A model generated the notes under the pieces. It was not told the DNA's origin. It saw nothing but the letters and a program-made list of their open reading frames with translations, and did not search any database. The position numbers and the translations under genes are program-made. Below are positions 1 to 9,933 of a stretch of 64,000 nucleotides of DNA, piece after piece. Source of the DNA: Oidiodendron maius Zn (Eukaryota; Ascomycota; Leotiomycetes; Myxotrichaceae); contig KN832870.1 in the NCBI GenBank assembly GCA_000827325.1, positions 1,798,001 to 1,862,000 on the forward strand, written 5' to 3'. Each line of letters starts with the position of its first letter. Position 1 is the stretch's first letter.

Positions 1-1494
1 TATAAAAGTCTTTGCTGTGCGCCGGGATTGTGGTACGACGCTCAGATTTGTAAGTTCATCATCATCTAGGGCTATGCCGGCCATATTGACTTCGTCCTCC
101 GAACTATCAATTTCATACGGATCACGGTTCGCATGTCGCCGTCTTCGGGGAAGGAGGGTTTGAAGCTGAGCCGTAGAGAATGTGCTTGGAGGTGCGGCCT
201 GCCATCTCCCTCTTAGTTGGGCCGCTAGCGTTACTCCCGATTTATCTCTAGCTGGACGGTTGGGAGAATGAGTCAGAGGCGGAGGAGAAGAGAGTGGAGA
301 ATCCTGGTGTGCTACAAGTGGGGTTCTGCCCCTGAAAGGCCTTCGTCCTCGGGGCTGGTAGTCCTGTGACTGACATCTCGGCATCATTGATGGTGGCGGC
401 GAACTGTGTAGAGGACTATCTGGAGGAGATGAGCTGCTTTGGGGGGGAGCCATAGTTCTGTTGATTGGGTCCGAGTTGAAACCTTCAATAGATGGAATTG
501 GAGGTTCTGGTGGCGACGAAGGGTTATTGTACTCTTGGGCTACGTTGTCACCAAGAGCACCCGCTACCACAATACTATCAAGCTCTTCAGCGACTGTGGA
601 AGATTGTGCTTCAGAAGTTGGCCGAGATTCACTAGCAACGGACAACTTGCGTTTCCGGGGGTTCGATGACGTGCTAGCGGGGGAGATACTGTCAGGAGCT
701 GCTTTCGCCAACTTCAATGGGGTTGACTCGTCCTCGGGATTGAAATCGTCGTCATCGTCTTCGTCTATAACTCGATCTTGCTGCGGCTTCCGGCTCGTAC
801 CTAATACACTAGATTCTCTTGCTCTCCTTTGAAAATTCCCAAGATTTAAGACCGATGTATGCTGTGCAGGCGTGCCTTTGTCTGTGTCCAATCCCACACT
901 GCTAGATCTGGCCCGTTGTCCCAGGACGCTAGGTTGCCTTGGACGCCTCTTAAAATTTCCGAGGGAGAACGTCGAGGTATTCCTGCTGGACATGCCCACC
1001 AGATTACCGTCAGGTCGATTTGATTCCACGCTGCTAGATCGCGCTTGAGCTTGTCCACGCCCAAGGATGCTCTTTTGACGTGGCTTCCTCCTGAAGTTTG
1101 AAATGGAGAGGACTGAGCTCTCAAAGGCGGTGGAATGGCGACCCCTTCTACCCAACTCAACTGAAGGGCTACTAGATTCAAGTTCAATGTCTCTCATAAG
1201 AGAATCCTCTGCTAGTGCTTCTGGCGCGACATGCTGACCTCCAGCCCTGCTGCCAATTGGTTCGCTGGGTTGATCCTCCACCTGTTGAGGCTTTTTCTTC
1301 GGAGGTCTGCCTCTGCCTCTCTTCGCAACTGGCGCTCCTACTTTATCCTCAATATCACTGACCTGGGTCATATCGATATATCCTGCTCTGGCCTCGCTGG
1401 GTAATTCCTGGACTTCAACAATAATTGTGGAGTTGGTGCTCAACCTTGGCGGATGTACAGATGGTGCCACCTTTAGTCGTTTGGGACGCGGCAT
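1..1494 (-). CDS. AT-hook nuclear protein, 5' part only (runs off the left edge)
   Basis: The reading frame opens at an ATG at 1494 and stays open to base 1, so at least 498 residues are seen and the C-terminus is missing. The product starts MPRPKRLKVAPS and has an AT-hook-like stretch KRGRGRPPKKKP near residues 55-66. It then has several spaced repeats of an S(I/V)LG..R motif (NFRRKPRQKSILG, NFKRRPRQPSVLG, NFQRRARESSVLG) and long Ser/Pro/Glu-rich stretches. Near the left edge it contains AAQLRGRWQAAP, an LLPRRRR basic run and an acidic SSEDE patch. The composition points to a disordered, DNA-binding nuclear protein. I do not recognise the family; a chromatin or kinetochore factor would fit, but this is a guess. 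No intron is needed within the visible part. Confidence 0.7.
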   Translation of the reverse strand, partial: MPRPKRLKVAPSVHPPRLSTNSTIIVEVQELPSEARAGYIDMTQVSDIEDKVGAPVAKRGRGRPPKKKPQQVEDQPSEPIGSRAGGQHVAPEALAEDSLMRDIELESSSPSVELGRRGRHSTAFESSVLSISNFRRKPRQKSILGRGQAQARSSSVESNRPDGNLVGMSSRNTSTFSLGNFKRRPRQPSVLGQRARSSSVGLDTDKGTPAQHTSVLNLGNFQRRARESSVLGTSRKPQQDRVIDEDDDDDFNPEDESTPLKLAKAAPDSISPASTSSNPRKRKLSVASESRPTSEAQSSTVAEELDSIVVAGALGDNVAQEYNNPSSPPEPPIPSIEGFNSDPINRTMAPPQSSSSPPDSPLHSSPPPSMMPRCQSQDYQPRGRRPFRGRTPLVAHQDSPLSSPPPLTHSPNRPARDKSGVTLAAQLRGRWQAAPPSTFSTAQLQTLLPRRRRHANRDPYEIDSSEDEVNMAGIALDDDELTNLSVVPQSRRTAKTFI

Positions 1495-2565
1495 CTTGTA
1501 AAGATTCTCTGTTGACTTTGAGCTTTCGACCTAGCAATATCATTCGGTCTCAAGCCTATTAGAGATGAAAGACTGCGTGGAGTTGAAGGACGTTCCTCTG
1601 CAGTGATGAGATGTTGGGGTTGACGCGTTCTATTCTACGCGAACGCGTCTGACAGACGGAAGCTGGCCAGTTTCGCTAACAAACCTGACCAATACCAATA
1701 CATCCAAGCCCTAAAAGAAACACCATCATCTACCCCTCTGCATCACCTCCGACCCATTCAAATTCATCGCGGAAACACCCTCTTTGGTGGCAATTGTTCA
1801 TAAGGATAAGTCAGCTGCTCCTTTCCCTCGCTGTCGTCATTCGGGTGACTGCAACCAACAAAAGGTCTGCTGCTCGGAACTCTACTAGCAAATAGAACTT
1901 TCCGAGCATTCAATACCGTTTATGAAGAATGAACTGGAATCTATGGCCCCAGTTACACGGGAGTTTGACTGTCCCGAGGCGATCTACTCAGAAACATATA
2001 CTATATTTTCTCGGACTTTTATGTTTCCCGCCCTTCTGTCCCTTGAGTATATAATCTCTCTAATAACCACATCTAAGAATCATGTTCATCTCTTGCACAC
2101 ATTTACTACTTTCCCATGTTATCCTCGCGCATCCTAATTGTTGGTGGTGGTATTGCTGATCTCACATGGGATATGGATGTAGACAAGGGAAGAGAGTGAA
2201 TGGAAGTCCTACGCGCCTGCCTCACTGTGTGTTCGGCTATTCTACTTAAATAGGAATGGTCGCACCGATTTTAGTCGTTCCTGTCTTTACAGTCAACAGA
2301 AGCTTCCATCAATTTTTTTCTTTTCTCTTCTCCTCTCAGCCAACCCCATCGTCATCTTCATTAAGGTGAGTGCTTAACCCTGTCCGATATCTATTTGGCC
2401 GTTGTACGATCCATCAAAAACCCATCAATATTTATCGAGATCTATTGATTTTGATGCTATTGACCGTTGTATGGGTCCGAAAGGCGGCTGGGGCCTTGTG
2501 CCTGGCTGGCGTAACGCTAACGCGTGTGGCGTGATAGATCCCTGCAACCCAAGTCGTCCCCCATC
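1495..2565. other. intergenic, shared 5' region of two divergent genes
   Basis: This is the divergent promoter region between the AT-hook gene and the Stc1-like gene. A pyrimidine-rich stretch around 2310-2345, followed by a good splice donor (GTGAGT at 2366), looks like a 5' UTR with a UTR intron for the right-hand gene. No coding exon is supported. Confidence 0.5.
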
Positions 2566-3615
2566 ATGCCTGGCCGTGCAGCTCGAAAGGCCCGAAACCG
2601 CAGCCTTCATGTGCCAGAGGAGGTGAGAAGAGCGTGAAATGTGCGCAAAAGTCTAATAAAGCGATGGAAGCGCGCCACGAGCGAAGACGAGCGCAACGGC
2701 CTAGCCGAAGAACTATTAGCGGCGATGTCCCACGAAGATGCTGTACGACAACCCATTGAACCACGATACGAATCGTGGGAGGAACGAAGACGAAGGGAAG
2801 AATCCATTGCATGCATGCCGTTTACCATGTGTGCCTGGCCTGGACGTGTAAGACCCTGTCCAACCCTATCACCACGCTCTTGTAGAGAAGTGATCTGACG
2901 CGAAAATAGGTCCCTTGCCATATTAATCCATCACAGAGCCGCGCTGACATGGGGTTACCCAACGAGGTGCTGGTGTCTCGTGATGGATATCTGGGGGAGG
3001 ACAAAGACATTGTGGCCGCTCCGGAGATTGGCGAGAATGAAGAAGTCGAGGAGAAGGGTCCCTGCTTTGTGGTGCCCGGCAACTTGATGGAAATGTCTGG
3101 AGAGTGAGATCCACACTCTGTCCTTTTCCTGCCAATAGCTAATGTATACCTTACAGTATTCGATGCGTTATATGCCTCGAATGGCGCCCTGCGTCCGATT
3201 TCAATAGCGACCAACGCCGTAGGTTTGGCAATGTCAGTGTAAGTATCCCTTCCCATTAACTGCCTAAGAATACGCTAATGATTTAAAGCGTTGCAACTAC
3301 TGCCTTTCTGCTCGTGACTGTGACCTTTGCAGCTTGTTTAAGCACGCAAAGTATTTCTCGAAATCGCCATGTCGAAACAACAACCGCCAGCCGGTAAGTG
3401 CTAACCTGCCTTATGCCTCGATCTATCTCTGACATATAACGTAGTGGTGCCTTGATTGTATGGATTGGCGGGAGCGTGTGGACGAGAACGCGAGACGAGG
3501 TCTGCCGCCGCCTCCCCGCCTGGGCGAGGTTCTCCAAGGAGAGGATGCCGCGATGCAGAAACGCTTCCGGGAGATTTTGGCGCAGTTTGTGGGCTCGGAT
3601 GAGGATGAGGATTAG
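2566..3615 (+). CDS. Stc1-like Cys-rich zinc-binding protein (5-6 exons)
   Basis: I join 2566-2622, 2662-2847, 2910-3103, 3157-3238, 3289-3393 and 3445-3615; all phases match. The product has a basic N-terminus, an acidic middle, and then a Cys-rich domain: CVICLEWRPASDF, RCNYC, CDLC, a lone Cys and WCLDCM. Pairs of CxxC around an F..xQ segment are the layout of Stc1 domains. In fission yeast Stc1 links RNAi to the CLRC histone methyltransferase, so a heterochromatin role is possible but inferred. The C-terminus ends in an acidic GSDEDED tail. Oddity: read without a first intron, an in-frame TGA at 2635 breaks the gene. A 39-nt intron (2623-2661, GTGAGA...CTAATAAAG) removes it but would be unusually short. 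Either that is a micro-intron or the gene is broken near its start. A fragment of exon 3 recurs at 53934-54055. Confidence 0.6.
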
Positions 3616-3767
3616 TACCCCTTTATGCCTTACTAGTCATAGAGTATAGAGCGGAATGATTTATCCTATAGAGTGTTATGGGCGGATCGTTTTACTAGCT
3701 ATAGAGAACTTGCTTCTTTGCCCATTGCCTCACTGTGCGCTGGTATTTCTTTGCACTTGCATGTACC

Positions 3768-4066
3768 GACTCTTAACTCCTCCAGGAAGTCGTCAAGCTC
3801 GTCGAGCGACTTCAAAATCTTGCGCTTTCATTTCACTTCCATACTCTACCACGGATATGTTGACTCGATTCAGCCTTTCATGTCTCTCCTCGGCAGTCAA
3901 GTTCTTACATCTGAGAGGAACGGTAGAGACAGTCATAAAGTCGGCGAGATATCGTAGGTGATGCCATCCACGACAAATCTTTCGAACGTGATCATGATAG
4001 GGGCCAGCAGTTTCCCTGAAGCTTATCAGCAATGTCAAAAAGAGGTTCAAGATAAAGTATATCGGA
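3768..4066 (-). pseudogene. duplicated fragment of a CorA-like transporter gene
   Basis: This stretch is nearly identical to 63702-64000, part of the CorA-like gene at the right edge of the window, in the same orientation. It encodes the part with ETAGPYHDHVRKICRGWHH and STVPLRCKNL, then loses frame by small indels near the segment that reads KSLDELDD in the parent. Nothing else of the gene is present. It is a non-functional duplicate lying just downstream of the Stc1-like gene. Whether the similarity continues past 4066 cannot be judged, because the parent runs off the window. Confidence 0.85.
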
Positions 4067-4563
4067 GCTGTTTACGCTTGCTCAGCCTGAGTCTGAAGAA
4101 ACAAAAACAATCCGAAATTCTGCCCTGCCGAAAGAAAAAAAAACACTTCTCACGTATGTGCGTATGTAGAGAATTGCGATTCATGCTGTTTATAGCCCGA
4201 TTAGTCGACCGATAAGTAGTTATGGTGATCAGCTCACTCAGTGTTAAGATGGTCGCTTGCCGTTTGGGTCGAAGCTGCAGTGCGGCCACTATCTAAAATG
4301 GTGGAGGCGCGTATAAGGGGCGCAGTCGCCAACGAATCGCCTCACAGTCCTTGTATCTCTCATGCGCCGTTGATTTGGCAAGTCGTTCCCAGGCTCTATG
4401 AAGGTAGTTATATTGTTGCCTCGTATCCCCTCTTCCCGCTCTCCATTCTCTATGTTCTCCCTAGCTTTCCCACATTGGTCCAGTACTTCGTCTCTTTCCT
4501 CTCGTCTATCCTCTACCGTTATTGATGAAGTCTCACATAGGCGGAGTCTAAGGCGCCGAAGGC
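4067..4563. other. intergenic, upstream region of the lipase gene
   Basis: The stretch holds a CT-rich segment (about 4430-4515) typical of fungal promoters and 5' UTRs. I see no coding exon. Confidence 0.4.
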
Positions 4564-6383
4564 ATGGTGATCTTCGGCAGGAAGGGGGAAGACTCCCGCC
4601 CCGTTATCTCTGCACCTATTGCCCAGTCGAGCCTGATACTGGACCAACTCTCTATTGAACAAGGAGCTTCAGCGGTTTCACTCCATCCAGGCTGGGATGC
4701 GATCCCGCCGAGACCGAAGACATCCGAGGGACCTCCCCAATATCAACCCGCCTTGGGTCAGGATTATCTCGCTCCTCCTACCGCCCGCAAGCACAAGAAA
4801 CTTAGCCATTCTCTCAGCAAACTCAACCTTTCCTCTATGACGAGTCTTCTTTCAAGCGGCATTCCAGAATCCAATCAAGACGTCCAAGCGTTCAGTGATG
4901 AGGTACCAGCGTACCAACAGCAGGAAGGAGCTCAGTCACTGTATGATATAATATCCGCAAAATTTAATATCATCGTCACCTTGATCGATGGGGAGGTGTT
5001 TACCGGTGACGGGGCAGACCTAACACCACCCCAGGATCTGCCGCTATGGCAGCAGCAAGAGTCAGCTTACATCGCACAGGAGGTTGCCAAGGGGAGATCC
5101 AAAGAGGTCAAGAATAAGATCAAATCTACATTAGAGTTCTCAAGCGGCAATTACTTTTCGAAAGTGTACTTATATGCCAATTCGAAGCTGCCACGGCATC
5201 TGCCTCCTATGAAATTGTATGAGCACCTTCAAATATCCTGACCTTTTCTGATAAGTCACAGATATCTCCCTACATTTCCCCTGCTGTGCCTAGCAGCCCA
5301 ATACTCGGAACGAGTCTACGAGAAACCGTCGGGTCAGGAGAAGGAAACACTTGTTGGGGCGGATTGGAAGACTGGAACAAAAGCCATGGTAGTCAAGTCC
5401 GTACCAATGGATGACATGAATACGATAGTGTTTGCAATTAGGGGGACTCAAACATTCATGGATTGGGTGGCCAATTTTAACGCTACCCCATCGCCGCCAG
5501 AAGGATTCCTCGTACGCCCCTCCCTAGTCTCCTTTGATTTCGTTAACAATGTCAGGATGATGTAGAAAATTTGTGTCACACAGGCTTTCTCACCATTGCA
5601 CGCAAGATGATCAATCCGGTTGCTGCGCGACTGCGCCAACTAATAGAGGAATCACCCGATCGATCCACTTACTCCCTCCTTATCACCGGCCACTCGGCTG
5701 GTGGCGCCGTTGCGTCCCTGCTCTATTCGCACATGCTCTCAACAAGCAAGAGCGCAGCATCGGAGCTTAACATACTTACTGGCTGCTTCAAGCGCATCCA
5801 CTGCGTTACCTATGGAACCCCACCAATCTCTATCTTCCCTTTAACTAAGCCAGACAACCCCGCGCTCAAGAAGTCTCTTTTCTATTCATTCCTCAATGAG
5901 GGAGACCCCATCACAAGAGCGCACCCAACCTATCTGCGGTCTCTCATCGAGCTGTACACCCACCCCGCCCCTAAAATAACCTACGCCGAACCATCGAGTT
6001 CCCGGAAGCATAAGCACACGCTAACCAGCCTACCATCGAAATCGAGCAGCACCCTCTCCATAGACAAGACCCAGCCTAAGCACAAGAAGTCTCATACGGC
6101 TCCAGTTCCCGGTATAGCGCCCATGTGGAATGTGCCGGATTTGATATACAGTAATGCTGGGAGATTGATACTATTAAGGGGCATGGAGAAGAAGGGAGCT
6201 GGGTCATCAAAGAAGAAGAAGAATATAGAGGACAGAATGAATGAGGGGGTGGTTGCGCAGGTGATAACGGATGGACAACTAAGGAACGTTATCTGGGGGG
6301 ACCCTGTGATGCATATGATGAAGCTTTACTCGAGGAGGATTGAAGTGTTAGCTACTAATGCGGTGACGGGAAGGGGAGGTTGA
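4564..6383 (+). CDS. class 3 lipase family protein
   Basis: Three exons (4564-5216, 5262-5511, 5556-6383) give 576 residues; both introns are 44-45 nt with good borders and the phases fit. The alpha/beta-hydrolase core is clear: the segment FAIRGTQTFMDWVANF is the usual RGT lead-in, and the nucleophile elbow is GHSAGG with Ser348. The acidic residue is probably Asp418 (NEGDPIT) and the His is His554 (DPVMHMMKLY). The first 150 residues are Ser/Pro-rich and without a signal peptide, and the lipase part begins near residue 120. Layout and size match fungal lipase (class 3) proteins that resemble sn1-specific diacylglycerol lipases, which are intracellular or membrane-associated. The substrate cannot be told from the sequence. 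Confidence 0.9.
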
Positions 6384-6849
6384 AATTGGCTTTGAAAGGA
6401 ATGGACTGGGGAGTTGGATGGGCGGCGAACTGGAACATGAATATACCCCTTGACTTTCGGTTACGGCAGGGATTTTACGGACTATATATAGTATGCTTAT
6501 TTGAGTTGCAGAACTCATTTTGATATGAGACTTAGGATCAAATCTAGAAGTGTGCTGCAGTAAATCACGTGCGGTGGACATTTTCAACACGTGAAAACTT
6601 CACATGATATTCCGGGAATATCCCACTTCACTATCTGATCTTTTCGATGGACCCACTCCAAGCCTCACGGAGCATCTCCTAGCCTTATGAACCTCGGTAC
6701 GATGGAAATTTCTTATCAGTCTCTCATTTTGTTTTCGTGGTCCCTTTTCTCTTCCCTCGATGCTTTATAGACTTTATTACCCTGATTAGAATAGACGTGT
6801 TGTGGTTGATTTCTTTCCTTCCTCGTCCTTCAAGATACGATCACAGATA
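6384..6849. other. intergenic between lipase and peroxidase genes
   Basis: This is the 3' flank of the lipase and the promoter of the peroxidase. It has an AT-rich stretch and CT-runs before 6840. Nothing else is seen. Confidence 0.4.
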
Positions 6850-7811
6850 ATGAGCAAACAAGGGGACTTTGAAGCTGTCCGCAAGGACATTGCCGCTCTT
6901 CTTAAGCAGCCCGGATACGATGATGGGAGTGCAGGTCCTGTGTTTGTCCGGCTAGCATGGTACAAATATCATCTTGGTTGTCTTCTGTATAACACATACT
7001 AATGACCATCTCCAGGCACTCTGCCGGAACATATGACGCCGAGACCGACACTGGTGGATCGAATGGCGCTGGTATGCGTTATGAAGCGGAAGGTGGGGAC
7101 CCCGCCAATGCTGGCCTTCAACATGCCCGCGCCTTCCTCGAGTCCGTGAAGGAAAAGCATCCATGGATCACTTACGCTGACCTCTGGACTCTTGCCGGTG
7201 TCGTAGCTATCAAAGAGATGGGGGGTCCTACAATCCCCTGGAAGGGTGGCCGGACAGATTATGTCGACGATAGCAAGCTCCCACCACGAGGACGACTCCC
7301 GGATGCAGCCCAGGGCGCAGACCACATCCGTTGGATCTTCAGCCGCATGGGCTTCAACGACCAGGAGATCGTCGCCCTCTCAGGAGCCCACAACCTTGGT
7401 CGCTGTCACTCCGACCGATCAGGATTTGAGGGCGCGTGGGTCAACAGCCCAACTCGTTTCTCGAATCAGTACTTCCGACTTCTGCTCTCGCTGCAGTGGA
7501 GGAAGAAGATATTAAAGAACGGGATCGTGCAGTTTATGAACTATGATGAGGACACCGAGACTGAATTGATGATGTTGCCGACAGACATTTCGCTGACAAC
7601 GGACCCGAGCTTCAAGAAGTACGTTGAGCTATATGCCAAGGACAAGGATCGGTTCTTTGAGGATTTCAGCAAAGTCTTCGACAAGTTGATGGAGCTGGGT
7701 ATTGTTCGTGATGCGAGCGGAGCCGTCACGAATGCGGATAATGTGAAGGGCGGTTACCACTCTGCGCCAAAGAAGAAGAACAGCCCGGGCGCCGCCATGG
7801 CGAGGCTGTGA
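6850..7811 (+). CDS. class I heme peroxidase (cytochrome c peroxidase-like, short form)
   Basis: Two exons (6850-6959 and 7016-7811) give 301 residues. The intron splits the Trp codon of the distal site and splicing restores RLAWHSAGTYD (Arg34, Trp37, His38). The proximal site is [11 protein letters not shown], followed by the usual [17 protein letters not shown] segment. The protein lacks the long mitochondrial presequence of CCP1, so it belongs with the short fungal peroxidases often called CCP2 or putative heme-binding peroxidase. These reduce hydrogen peroxide in the cytosol or mitochondria; the electron donor is unknown. The C-terminus is Lys-rich (PKKKN). Confidence 0.93.
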
Positions 7812-8239
7812 GAGGTGGGTGAGTGTAAGTTAGAGTTAGACGTGGGTAAACGGGAAACTGGATTGGAAGGGTTCGCCTACTCACATAGACAGATACATTA
7901 GACTTGGCAGAGAGACAACTTAGATGAACGGCCTGGATTGACCACAGACATAGAATTCCTTTACTCTCCCCCTTCAAGCTCATGACCCTGCATTCATTCC
8001 GTTATGTCACGTTGCGTCCGGCTTGTAGGTATCTGATTTTGTCACGATCTGACATCCTAATACTAATTTCCAGTGGCGTGTATGTTGCGATGGGAATGCG
8101 CATTGGGTGTGAAGCAAAATATAATAGAAGCCGGCCGTCCCTGCCATTTTGGCTTCAGGAAACTGCGCGATTGAAACCCACAAACGTGACGAGCAAGCAT
8201 CTCCTAGAAATTTCGTAAATCTTACAAATCCCTTTTCAA
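7812..8239. other. intergenic
   Basis: This is the 3' flank of the peroxidase gene and the promoter of the next gene. No other feature is seen. Confidence 0.35.
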
Positions 8240-9102
8240 ATGCAGGTATTCAATAAGATTAAGAGTCTCCGCCTGGGGAAGGCAAAGACCTCTGCCAAGC
8301 ATCCGCCTTCTAAAGTTGATAGCACACGCCAGACAGATCCGCTCACAGCATCCCCTAGGCAAAACGACAGCCCAGTAGATAGCGTGTCAACAATGTCTGG
8401 CAGATGGACTGAGCTCTGCATGAGAAGCGATCAATGGCCACAAGTCCTGCTTGGAAATCTGTCCTCGCCGGACTCTGCGTCCACCACGCGAATATCGTAC
8501 GTGGACAACTTGCTGTACCACACGGCCAAGCTGCATGAGCATCACTGGAAGCTCCTTGGACAACAAGAGAAGTACCAAAATTGTAAGTTTCCAGACGACC
8601 TACAGCCGACACGTCCCATAGGGCTGATCTAGCCAGTATGCTCCACCGAACAGTGGGACGCAATCCAGCATGATCTGGCACTGTACAGTGGGTTCCCGCA
8701 TGATATGCCAAAGAAAAGCCGACTGAGAATATAACAGCGAAAGCAATACAAGCTTTCGAGCTATGGCTGCAACATTCGCATCTCGACCCTGACTTCAGCC
8801 AAAGAGACCGCCCAGAGGATGCATCATATATTCAGGGGCCGCAGGATGGATGTGCGATTGTGCAGCTGCAGAGGCCCCAGAGCCCGTCGCGGGATCAAGG
8901 AGAGAGCAGGCACGGCCAGGAAGGTATGCAGAGGCGGATAAACAGGGTCGGCGCTGAGATGGACATGACGATGGGATCCAGAGGAAATGCGCCGCTCATG
9001 ACGAAGCAGTTTCTAGTAATAGGAGGGGTAATGATAGCAGCGACGGCATATGCGGCGCTCCTGACGATGGTAGCAGGACTGCGGTGGGCAAGCAGGATGT
9101 GA
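8240..9102 (+). CDS. hypothetical protein with C-terminal membrane anchor
   Basis: I join 8240-8582, 8637-8687 and 8738-9102 to give 252 residues; both introns (54 and 50 nt) fit in phase. The first 60 residues are basic and Ser/Thr-rich (MQVFNKIKSLRLGKAK). A helical middle part follows (LLYHTAKLHEHHWKLLG, then FELWLQHSHLDPDF), and then a single hydrophobic stretch near the end (FLVIGGVMIAATAYAALL) with a short basic tail. This looks like a tail-anchored protein. I do not recognise the family. The small middle exon is the least certain part, because another acceptor at 8632 leads to a stop. Confidence 0.6.
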
Positions 9103-9933
9103 TGACCGAAGACAAAAGGATAGAGTGATCTGCGAGAAGTAACTTACTGCGTGGATGACAGGAATACTTGACTGAATCGAAGCCTCCATCAGCAAATACT
9201 TTCCACGGCAAGTTTTATGCTGCGGTCTTTCGCGCCCTGTTTATAAAAGGCGTTTCTCACGTGATGGCTGAGGGATCGATGGACGGAAATGATACGCCGC
9301 CAGTGTGTGCGGCCCAGCTTAACGTTACATGACAACCTACCAATTGACACCACTAGAGCTCCCCGTGTTGTGTGCGCGAATACCGTTGGAAACAACAGCT
9401 TGGGTAGGGATCCTGGGCGGGAGGGATAAGAATAGAAAAAGGGCGCCAGAGGGCCTCTTGGGAATAGCATCACAACCCTACAGTATTTGGGGGAGAGAGC
9501 GTGGTTAGATAGGTGAAAGGAGATACATAAAACGAATGATAAATATACAGGATTATGAATTATCCATCTCGCCTGGTGCTGTCCAAATAACCTCACATTC
9601 CTGTCGCGTCCCTGGCCCTCTCGGGCGTAGTGGGGCTTCTCACGTGCGCACGCCCGTGATGTATCGATGATCCGCCAGAAATCCTTCAAGCTTTAATTAT
9701 CCAGTTGGGCCTCATTTCACCTTAAATCTGCAGGCTTACTACAAAGCCTGACCTGTTTTTTTCTTGTTCTCTCCCTCTACTTCCCTTCCCTTCTCTTCTC
9801 CTCCTTCCTTCTTCCCTTTACATGTCTCGTGCTATATGTCGAGGTACGTCGCATCAGCCCACGCCCGCTCCCGCCCTCTCGATCTCGCTGCTGCGATAAC
9901 ACCTCCCGCCTTCTGTCGTCGCTGCAATCTGCG
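9103..9933. other. intergenic, promoter of the kinase gene
   Basis: It contains a long CT-rich tract (about 9755-9815) typical of fungal promoters. Two GATTTCTGGC/TCACGTG-type segments surround 9255 and 9640. An open frame of 166 codons on the minus strand (9189-9689) has no recognisable content. Confidence 0.4.

Noticed and set aside
9189-9689. 166-codon minus-strand frame in the kinase promoter region
   Set aside because: No domain, no splice structure, ordinary intergenic composition.
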